This document shows, in pieces, positions 15,818 through 22,293 of a stretch of DNA of 41,776 nucleotides. The stretch covers positions 1 through 41,776 of the forward strand of contig CAYNGH010000012.1 of the NCBI GenBank assembly GCA_964396845.1, read 5' to 3'. Source of the stretch: CAYNGH01 sp964396845 (GTDB taxonomy: Bacteria > Vulcanimicrobiota > JAJTBE01 > CAYNGH01). Position 1 is the stretch's first letter, and each line of letters opens with the position of its first letter. The translations under genes were made by a program, and so were the position numbers. The notes beneath the pieces are model-generated. The model ran no database searches, had not been told where the DNA came from, and was given only the letters and a program-made list of their open reading frames with translations.

Positions 15818-16454
15818 GAGATATTCCCCTTACGGGCCCGAGTGGTTGCAAGTTTNNNNNNNNNNNNNNNNNNNNNNNNNNNNNNNNNNNNNNNNNNNNN
15901 NNNNNNNNNNNNNNNNNNNNNNNNNNNNNNNNNNNNNNNNNNNNNNNNNNNNNNNATAAGGAAAATGCTAACTGGACAGATATTTTTGTGTTTCAATCCC
16001 CTTACGGGCCCGAGTGGTTGCAAGCCTGTAACTCCTAAACCCACCCCAATCATCGTCAAAAGTTTCAATCCCCTTACGGGCCGGATTGGTTGCAAGGCTC
16101 GGCATATAAAAGAGGTTCTTGGCGAAATGCGAGGTCGCAATCCCCTTACGGGCCCGAGTGGTTGCAAGTTTTACAATAATTTTGAAAGGGGATGGATTGT
16201 GAATTAGTCGCAATCCCCTTACGGGCCGGATTGGTTGCAAGTGGAAAATAAAAGTATCGAAGAATGCTTTAAAATCATGTCGCAATCCCCTTACGGGCCG
16301 GATTGGTTGCAAGTTAATAGATGTTTTGGTGGATGAGTATGGATTTCGTCGCAATCCCCTTACGGGCCCGAGTGGTTGCAAGTTTATAAGGAAAATGCTA
16401 ACTGGACAGATATTTTTGTGTTTCAATCCCCTTACGGGCCGGATTGGTTGCAAG
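15818..16454 (-). CRISPR. CRISPR array 2: at least eight repeats, interrupted by a gap
   Basis: On the minus strand repeats run from the leader at 16454 leftwards: 16420-16454, 16348-16382, 16279-16313, 16207-16241, 16134-16168, 16062-16096, 15990-16024, and a degenerate last repeat at 15818-15852 that loses its tag end. Spacers are 34-38 nt. The repeat is the same 35-nt family as array 1. The middle alternates between CAATCCGG and CACTCGGG, and the four repeats at 16134-16382 end GCGAC rather than GAAAC. The gap of 100 N lies between the last two repeats, so the true number of repeats is unknown. Confidence 0.97.
15856..15955. other. Assembly gap (100 N) inside CRISPR array 2
   Basis: Exactly 100 N indicate a scaffold join of unspecified length. 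The bases on its two sides (TTT and ATAAGGAAAATGCTAACTGG) together reproduce the leader-proximal spacer of the same array at 16383-16419, which points to repeat-induced assembly trouble or a duplicated spacer. Confidence 0.99.
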
Positions 16455-16883
16455 AGTTACTCTAAAATAATCCCCATTTCAAGCCGTCTAAGAGATCGGT
16501 TTTTCGGGTTTTAGAATTTTCAACCACCATTTTTTGGTCAATAAAATTCAATTTATACCTTCAATCCCTCTAACCGTATAGCCTCCGATGAAACTATGTC
16601 GAAAAAATTCAATTTTTCCAGAAACGGCCTTTTGACTTAATAACTCATACCGAGCGACATATACCCCTTGAAAAAATATATTCTTCATAATGTATAAAAA
16701 CCCTTCTCGAATAGAAAAATTTTGTTGAATAACCATTTCAAGGGGATCCATAAGAACTTCACATAAATAGAATGGAAATCAAACTTGAATAAAATTATGG
16801 GCATCGGCCAGGAGTTGGCCTGTTTAATGGAAATTTCGATAAAAATATGGTTAATATTATTAATTAAAATGATTATATTACAA
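16455..16883 (-). promoter_or_regulatory. CRISPR leader of array 2
   Basis: This is the inverted homologue of the array 1 leader, also 429 bp, ending with GAGTAACT at the first repeat. Close to the repeat the two copies are nearly identical; differences accumulate with distance. A 67-codon frame exists at 16548-16751, but its counterpart in array 1 is interrupted and most differences would change amino acids. It is therefore not treated as a gene. Confidence 0.88.
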
Positions 16884-17012
16884 CTTATCACTTCGGTGAG
16901 TGGTTTCCGGTGAAGGGGGTGTTTATTGGTCACAAAAGGCAGGGAAGATACTTTAAAGACAAAGAGGGCAGTGCCCTGGAAGCACCACCCCCGCTGTCAG
17001 GAGGAAAAAATC

Positions 17013-17333
17013 TTACGCCTTGAGCTTCTTCGGCTTGCCGTTGCCACCATCATCCAGGGCATCCAATCCCAGGGCTGAGATACCTTCGAAAAGGTCCTTC
17101 TTAACTGGACCACTGGATTTCCTGGGCTCCTGAAAAAGGCACAGGTGATCCAGCTCCTGGGGGGTAATGGCATATTGAACCGGGTTGGGATGGCTCCTGA
17201 AGGCCCGGTATGCCTCACGGATCTCCGGCAGGTTGCGGAAGTCGATGTTGTCACGCACCTCGTAAACAAGGAGTTCATTCTCCGAGCCGGCCTCGGGATA
17301 AACATCGTCGAACCTGTTGATGAGATCGAGCAT
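17013..17333 (-). pseudogene. Probable 3' remnant of a larger gene
   Basis: The frame gives 106 residues from an internal-looking ATG and stays open a further 15 codons upstream (FRRYVKAPAS) before a stop. No ribosome binding site is seen. Its GC content is clearly higher than both the leader and the genes beyond it. The protein has a compact charged stretch (RNLPEIREAYRAFRSHPNPVQ) and a Lys-rich end. I recognise no family. The composition and missing front suggest the tail of a chromosomal gene cut off by rearrangement. The 129 bases between it and the leader hold nothing recognisable. Confidence 0.4.
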
Positions 17334-17559
17334 CGACGCGGGAGCCTTGACGTAACGCCGGAATAAAATAGAAATAAGTCAATGGTTGATTCGTTGGTTT
17401 CTTGGAAAATACCTTTGTTGATTATCAAAAAATAAATGAAATGTGAATTGAGAATAATGAACAAAGGATTGACTTCTTATTTCCTCGAAAATATTGAATA
17501 CTAAAAAATATGCAAACTATTTTATTTGTTTCATAGAAAGAATTAATTGAGTAATTAAT

Positions 17560-17805
17560 GTGCTTCCAAAATTTAGATTAACAACATATCAAGATATTAA
17601 GGTGAATTTGGCTTGGATTACTTTTTTTTTGCTGGAATTTATATTTATATATGTATTTTTAATATTAGCTCCAGAGAAAATTGAATTCGACAATTTAAAA
17701 GATTTTTTTTTAACATATAAGTTCTTAATTGGTTCTGGAATATTCACTGTTATTTCATATTTTCTAATTTTTATTTTTCCTATTCACGAGTTTTACGATA
17801 AATAA
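17560..17805 (+). CDS. Small two-helix membrane protein
   Basis: The 81-residue frame starts with GTG and is very AT-rich. Two hydrophobic segments are clear: LAWITFFLLEFIFIYVFLIL and FLIGSGIFTVISYFLIFIF. No good ribosome binding site is seen, so the start is uncertain. Its neighbour is another two-helix protein with the same base composition, and the pair may be a membrane module. No family is recognised. Confidence 0.5.
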   Translation: MLPKFRLTTYQDIKVNLAWITFFLLEFIFIYVFLILAPEKIEFDNLKDFFLTYKFLIGSGIFTVISYFLIFIFPIHEFYDK

Positions 17806-17832
17806 ATAATAAAATGGAGAAAAGATTATGAT

Positions 17833-18306
17833 TTGAATATTATTATACCAGAGTTAATCAAGCCCTTCGGGAATAAATTGGATAAAGATTTTAACACCAT
17901 AATAAATAAAAAACATAAACAATTTATGGAAAATGTTTTTTATGATTTTGTCAGAGATGGTCAACATAATCACAAGATAACAGAAAATAAGATTATAAGA
18001 TTTTATGAAAGTATCAATAAATATTGGATATTTCAAATCATAGAGATTTTTTTAATTCTCGCTCTTGTAATTACATTAATTTTTCTACTTATTAATCCAT
18101 CAAATATCAAATATTTAACGCTTTTAGCAATCTTAATCGCAGGAATCATTAATAGATTTATTGATAAAAACATTTTAAAAGAAGTAAAAGAAAAAACAAT
18201 GGAAGAAATCAGAGATATACATCACTTATATAACAAGGAATTGGAAGATAAAATTGCAAAATTTCACAAAGATAATGGATTAACGTATTATCATGGGCGA
18301 ACTTAA
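17833..18306 (+). CDS. Small two-helix membrane protein with charged ends
   Basis: The 157-residue frame is read from TTG 17833; GGAG lies about 13 bases upstream, so the start is uncertain. The N-terminal 70 residues are charged and probably helical (NKKHKQFMENVFYDFVRD). Then come two adjacent transmembrane helices (IIEIFLILALVITLIFLLI and YLTLLAILIAGIINRFI), followed by a coiled-coil-like acidic/basic tail. It overlaps the methyltransferase start by 14 bases, so the two are probably co-transcribed. No family is recognised. Confidence 0.6.
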   Translation: MNIIIPELIKPFGNKLDKDFNTIINKKHKQFMENVFYDFVRDGQHNHKITENKIIRFYESINKYWIFQIIEIFLILALVITLIFLLINPSNIKYLTLLAILIAGIINRFIDKNILKEVKEKTMEEIRDIHHLYNKELEDKIAKFHKDNGLTYYHGRT

Positions 18307-18981
18307 AATTAATTCAGAATACTCTGCACAACCCAGCATTCAGAAACCAAATCCATTCTTAAGAGAAAGCATAGATTATATTCTTGAAAATAAAATCATT
18401 AATAATACTGTATCAAAAATTAAAGTTGGGGATTATGGCTGTGGAAAATTAAGGCACTTACTTATACTTGAGGAATATTTCAAAAACATAGTATTAATAG
18501 ACACCAAACAACAGCTTGAGAGAAAACAAAAACTATTTGAAATCAATAATACAACAGCAAAAGAATATATAAAAAAATACCATAATAATTCTACTAATAT
18601 TTCTGTTTTTGACACTGAAAAAATTTCTGCTCAAAAAATCAAATTTGATATAATTTTTAACATTTGTGTGTTTGATGTTGTATTAAAAGCAACAAGATTT
18701 GAAATCATTGAAAATGTCAGGAAACTGCTTAAAATGAATGGAATTTTTGTTCTAATCATTCCAAGGAATGATTTTTCCATTATCAAGAGATGTTGTCCTG
18801 AAAACCGTTACCAGGATGGATATATTTTAAACGAAATAAAATTACTACGTTTTATAGAAATTTCAAATACACTGATGATTTAGTGAAGAAAATTGAAACA
18901 AACGGATTTGAAATTGTAAAGGATTTATCGAGATATAAACAAGTATGTATTATTTTTAGAAAGCATAGTTCGAATGATTAA
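18293..18981 (+). pseudogene. SAM-dependent methyltransferase with a one-base frameshift
   Basis: The frame from ATG 18293 has a Rossmann methyltransferase core: VGDYGCGKLRHL as the SAM-binding loop, NIVLIDTKQQ as the acidic strand, DIIFNICVFDVVLK as motif IV and a KMNGIFVLIIPR strand. It stops at 18883. Another frame then continues, without a break, as TTFYRNFKYTDDLVKKIETN and ends at 18981 with KQVCIIFRKH, a plausible final strand. Adding one T to the short T run near 18825-18828 would restore a single protein of about 230 residues. Either the gene is broken or the base was lost in sequencing or assembly. Neighbouring genes are equally AT-rich and probably arrived with it. Confidence 0.75.
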
Positions 18982-19201
18982 AAACACAATCCACCAACTA
19001 AAAACCGACCCTATCCACAGCAACCGGAATCATTTTTCTCTTTCCCTTTCGAATACTGTTAACGAAAAGCTTGTGGATGTTTATCAGGAAATGTTATTGA
19101 ACGAGAATGAAAAGGATTATATCAAACTCCAGGCTGTCACGAATCTTTCAAAATATCCCGACAACACTGTTTTGAACGGCTTACCCGTGTCACTCCATTA
19201 A
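18974..19201 (+). CDS. Small hypothetical protein
   Basis: The 75-residue frame overlaps the restored methyltransferase stop by 8 bases (ATGATTAA). It has a helical middle (EKLVDVYQEMLLNENEKDYIKLQAVTNL is split by no proline) resembling the end of a helical-repeat protein. No family is recognised, and it might be a fragment. Confidence 0.4.
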   Translation: MIKNTIHQLKTDPIHSNRNHFSLSLSNTVNEKLVDVYQEMLLNENEKDYIKLQAVTNLSKYPDNTVLNGLPVSLH

Positions 19202-19207
19202 TCCGAA

Positions 19208-19233
19208 AGAACAAACCCCGCACAGTGGCGGGG
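19208..19233 (-). terminator. Terminator downstream of tRNA-Ala
   Basis: On the minus strand CCCCGC and GCGGGG pair around a 6-base loop, followed by TTTGTTC. It lies 57 bases past the tRNA-Ala 3' end. Confidence 0.6.
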
Positions 19234-19289
19234 CTGTTGGGCTGTAAACTTGGGATACCTCGATGACTGCTTGGATTGCTATCTTTAAA

Positions 19290-19362
19290 TGGAGACGATC
19301 AGATTCGAACTGACGACCTCGTGGGTGCGATCCACGCGCTCTCCCAGCTGAGCTACGTCCCC
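19290..19362 (-). tRNA. tRNA-Ala (anticodon CGC)
   Basis: The 73-nt cloverleaf folds fully. The acceptor is GGGGACG/CGTCTCC with the G3-U70 alanine identity pair. The D arm is GCTC...GAGC, the anticodon stem CGTGG/CCACG with loop ATCGCAC, the T arm GTCAG-TTCGAAT-CTGAT, and the discriminator is A. CCA is not encoded. Its 3' end faces the AT-rich island, which is the usual geometry for elements that integrate at tRNA genes. Confidence 0.95.
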
Positions 19363-19495
19363 AAGCTGATTCATTATATTAAATTTTCTTTGGCAAGTCA
19401 AGATTCTTCTGGCAAAATAACAAATGATACAATAACAGGGTCTGTTTCCTGGGGATATGAAAATCGTGAGAATCCCTTTGGCAGGAAGTTTAAAA

Positions 19496-19588
19496 TGGCG
19501 GGGGTGAAAAGGAGTCGAACCTTCCTGGGGTTTTGAATCCCACAACGGTTTTGAAGACCGCGGGAGCCACCGGGCCCCATCCACCCCC
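19496..19588 (-). tRNA. selC: tRNA-Sec (anticodon UCA)
   Basis: This 93-nt RNA has the hallmarks of selenocysteine tRNA. It has an 8-bp acceptor stem (GGGGGTGG with TCACCCCC), discriminator G and encoded CCA. The anticodon loop is CTTCAAA (UCA), there is a long variable arm (TGTGGGATTCAAAACCCCA) and the T arm has loop TTCGACT. It decodes in-frame UGA as selenocysteine with SelA, SelB and SelD, none of which are in the window. Confidence 0.95.
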
Positions 19589-19706
19589 GTTACAATGACT
19601 TGACCTGGATAATATCGCTTGATCGATTCCTTATCGATTCATCCAAGGGAAAAAGGATCCCTTCATATAAGGAAAAAATTATCAGAAAATTAGTTTAGGA
19701 GATGCA

Positions 19707-20363
19707 ATGAAAAAGAGGGTATTACTGGAGAAACTATACCCGAGTGGTTCGGAAAAGGGCCTGCTGAAGATCCCCCGACGGGAGGATTTTTTGTTGAACC
19801 GGGTCGGCACCGGGCGCAAGGTGTTGGACTGCGGTTGTTGCACTGGGTATTTTTCAAAGCTTCTTATGGATCGAGGAAACCATGTCCAAGCCGTCGAGCT
19901 GAGTCCGCCGGCAGTGAAATCTGCCAGGGATAAAGGAGTTTATGTGGTGGAGCATGATCTTGAGGAGCCCCTTCCCTTTGAAGATGAAAGTTTTGATGTA
20001 GTTGTGGCCTTTGAAATCCTGGAACACCTCTTTGACACAAAGGGATTTCTGGAAGAATGCCGGCGGGTGCTGACCCCGGGAGGAGAGATTCTGATATCCA
20101 CCCCCAATCTCAATTCCCTGGTTCACCGGGTCAGAATTGCCCTGGGGTATCACATCCATTACATGGGGACTTTTCCGGAGGATCATCACGGGGATCATAT
20201 CCGGATCTTCAACCGGGAAACACTGAGCCGGCTCCTGCAGATGACAGGATTTGAAAAACCGGTGATTCTGGGGGTGTCGGAATTTCCCGGCCTTGTGGGG
20301 CGGGGAATTGAGCTGTTTTCAGGGCTTTGTGATATTTATCTGGCAGGGGCAGTCCGTCTTTGA
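19707..20363 (+). CDS. Class I SAM-dependent methyltransferase
   Basis: The 218-residue protein starts with ATG behind AGGAGA. The order is typical of the Methyltransf_11/UbiE-like fold: RKVLDCGCCTGYFSKLL (SAM-binding loop), VQAVELSPPAV (acidic strand end), HDLEEPLPFEDESFDVVVAFEILEH (motifs III-IV) and LTPGGEILISTPN (motif VI). The C-terminal HHGDHIRIFNRETLSRLL helps to close the site. Such enzymes often act on lipids, sugars or quinones; the substrate cannot be told. Cys pairs in the SAM loop (CGCC) are uncommon. Confidence 0.88.
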   Translation: MKKRVLLEKLYPSGSEKGLLKIPRREDFLLNRVGTGRKVLDCGCCTGYFSKLLMDRGNHVQAVELSPPAVKSARDKGVYVVEHDLEEPLPFEDESFDVVVAFEILEHLFDTKGFLEECRRVLTPGGEILISTPNLNSLVHRVRIALGYHIHYMGTFPEDHHGDHIRIFNRETLSRLLQMTGFEKPVILGVSEFPGLVGRGIELFSGLCDIYLAGAVRL

Positions 20364-20518
20364 TTATATGGCAGAGCTTCCTATGTTTGCTGAGATGGCT
20401 GGTTTAAACAATTTGCTTGTTAATGAGCCATCCCCGACGGTTTGGTTTTTTACTTTGAAAGCAATCACAGCTTGTCGTAATATTAACAAAATTTTCGCAA
20501 GATGTAACAAGTTATTAA

Positions 20519-20547
20519 TTGATAATGGTGGCATGCCGGGATATAAT
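20519..20547 (+). promoter_or_regulatory. Sigma-70 type promoter of the adenylate kinase gene
   Basis: TTGATA (20519-20524) and TATAAT (20542-20547) are separated by 17 bases, very close to consensus. Transcription would start near 20554, giving a leader of about 42 bases before the ATG at 20596. The rest of 20364-20595 shows no gene. Confidence 0.8.
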
Positions 20548-20595
20548 AGACAGGATGGAGTATTGTCATCCTGAATTATTACGAGGTTAAGTTTT

Positions 20596-21489
20596 ATGAA
20601 TATAGACCCCGGCATGAAAATTGTCAGATCCCACAGCCCGGAAATAACTCCCCGAAACTACAAGCCATCACAAGTTCCCTCATTTCCCACCCTCCCCCGG
20701 GACAGTCTGGCCCCAGGGGAAATAACAGATTCGGGACTGATCCGGGATGTCAAAACAATTGAGTCTTCGGCCCCGGTGGCAGACAAGCCGGAAACCATTC
20801 CCGTGAAGGATATGTACATCACCATCGCCGGATCTCCCGGTGCCGGCAAGACAACCCAGGGGGAACTTCTTTCCCGGCGCTATGGTATTCCCCATGTATC
20901 GGTGGGAAGACTCCTCCGGGGGGAGATTGCCCGGGGAACTACCCTGGGACTCATGGTTGAATCCTATGTGAAAAGCGGTGAACTCTGTCCCTCCCACATC
21001 ACCGCAGCGGTGGTTAAAAACCGGCTGACCCGGGAAGACTGCCGCAACGGTTTCATCCTGGACGGCTTCCCCCGCCGGGCTGATGACAACAAGGCCTTTG
21101 AGGGCATAATGAAAGAGATGGGCATAAAAAATTACCGAATGATTCTCTTGAAGGCAGATCCCGATGTGGTAATCGAAAGGTTCAAACACCGGCGGGTCTG
21201 TGAACAGGGACACAGCTATGATCTGAAAAACTCTCCCCCAAAAGAAGAAGGAAAATGCGATCATGACGGTCTTCCCCTGAAACCCAGGGAAGATGACAAG
21301 CCCGACATCATACGACACCGTTTTTATGTATATGAAAATGAAACCAGACCCGTCATAGACTATTACAAGGAGCAGGGCAGATGCACCGTGGTGGACGGCA
21401 ACGGGGGCATTGGAGAGGTTAACCGGATGCTGACAGATATTCTGGACCCTGTGGAGGAAACGGAAAAACCTGATCAACCCAAAACCTGA
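20596..21489 (+). CDS. adk: Adenylate kinase with N-terminal extension
   Basis: The protein has 297 residues. Residues 73-285 are an adenylate kinase: P-loop GSPGAGKTT (79-87), HVSVGRLLRGE of the NMP-binding part, FILDGFPRRADDNKAFE, and the LID with RRVCEQGHSYDLKN...KCDHDGLPLKPREDD. That Cys/His/Cys/Asp set in the LID suggests a structural zinc site. The enzyme converts ATP plus AMP to two ADP. About 72 extra N-terminal residues, Pro/Ser-rich and apparently disordered, are not part of the usual 215-residue family. GAGG precedes the start at modest distance. An internal ATG at about residue 73 would give a normal-length enzyme, so the true start could lie there. Confidence 0.88.
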   Translation: MNIDPGMKIVRSHSPEITPRNYKPSQVPSFPTLPRDSLAPGEITDSGLIRDVKTIESSAPVADKPETIPVKDMYITIAGSPGAGKTTQGELLSRRYGIPHVSVGRLLRGEIARGTTLGLMVESYVKSGELCPSHITAAVVKNRLTREDCRNGFILDGFPRRADDNKAFEGIMKEMGIKNYRMILLKADPDVVIERFKHRRVCEQGHSYDLKNSPPKEEGKCDHDGLPLKPREDDKPDIIRHRFYVYENETRPVIDYYKEQGRCTVVDGNGGIGEVNRMLTDILDPVEETEKPDQPKT

Positions 21490-21508
21490 TCAGGGAGAAA
21501 CAGGTTTT

Positions 21509-22156
21509 TCAGCCGGTATAGTTGTATGGCTGGCCTGGCTTTTCCCTGTTTTCTTCTGAATCATCGAGGTTTGAAAATGTTTCAAGACCACTGCCTCCGG
21601 TGAGGTTTTCCAGGGTATCGCTGGAAGATACAGTGGGGTCCATGGCCCGGGCGCGTTCCTCCATCAGTTTTTCAATGTGATCAGTTCGAATGTCCGATGT
21701 GTCGGGTTTTCCTCCGATGCCCACGGGCTTGTCCAGCCGGGGAAGGTTCAGGCCTCTGAAATCGGGAGGCATGGAAAGCTGTTCTGATATAAGATTCTTG
21801 AAGTTTTCAAAGTCCTTTAATTCTGATGAGATTCGAAAGAACTGTTTTTTTACCCGCAGTATGCACTGAGTTCGGGATGCAGAAAAGTCGTCGATGCTGG
21901 TCCATGGCAGGTAGAATTGCTGACGGCTGCCTTCATAAAAGTGAATTCCCTGGCGTTCCACGATATATATTTTGCGGATCAGCTCGAAAACTTTTTTTAT
22001 TGCTCCGATAGATGCAAAGGCTGCAACAACTGCCACCAGAATGGCAATAATCTGGAAAATCGGTGATGCAATAACAGCCCCGGCGATTACCAGCACCCAG
22101 AACGCGCCTAACAAGGCATATTTGAGTAAAAGAAGCTTGTCATAGGAAAATTCCAT
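21509..22156 (-). CDS. Membrane protein with a PH-like domain
   Basis: The protein has 215 residues. ATG 22156 has GGAGG upstream, so the longer frame is not used. Two transmembrane helices (LLGAFWVLVIAGAVIA and IIAILVAVVAAFASIGAI) are followed by a soluble beta-rich stretch (IYIVERQGIHFYEGSRQQFYLPWTSIDDF) resembling bacterial PH-like/YdbT-type domains: strand, turn, W-x-x-I-x-x-F. The final 80 residues look disordered and acidic. The family function is not established. It is convergent with adk and divergent from priA. Confidence 0.6.
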   Translation of the reverse strand: MEFSYDKLLLLKYALLGAFWVLVIAGAVIASPIFQIIAILVAVVAAFASIGAIKKVFELIRKIYIVERQGIHFYEGSRQQFYLPWTSIDDFSASRTQCILRVKKQFFRISSELKDFENFKNLISEQLSMPPDFRGLNLPRLDKPVGIGGKPDTSDIRTDHIEKLMEERARAMDPTVSSSDTLENLTGGSGLETFSNLDDSEENREKPGQPYNYTG

Positions 22157-22210
22157 AAAGCCAAACCTCCTGTCAGGTTTCCTGATAATTCTGTCCGGGA
22201 GGTTCATATA

Positions 22211-22241
22211 CCTTCCGGGAAAAAGCCATTTTCCCGGAAGG
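22211..22241. promoter_or_regulatory. Perfect 13-bp inverted repeat between divergent genes
   Basis: CCTTCCGGGAAAA and TTTTCCCGGAAGG flank a 5-base loop between the divergent PH-like gene and priA. No T run follows on either strand, so it is less like a terminator and could be an operator or an RNA hairpin in the priA leader. Confidence 0.5.
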
Positions 22242-22293
22242 CTACAGCAAAGATCCGGCAAATATACCTGAATATATTGTGGAGGCTGTGTCC

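Noticed and set aside
16548..16751. 67-codon frame in the array 2 leader that looks protein-like
   Set aside because: The homologous stretch in the array 1 leader has in-frame TGA and TAG, and most differences between the copies would change amino acids. The conservation fits a leader, not a gene.
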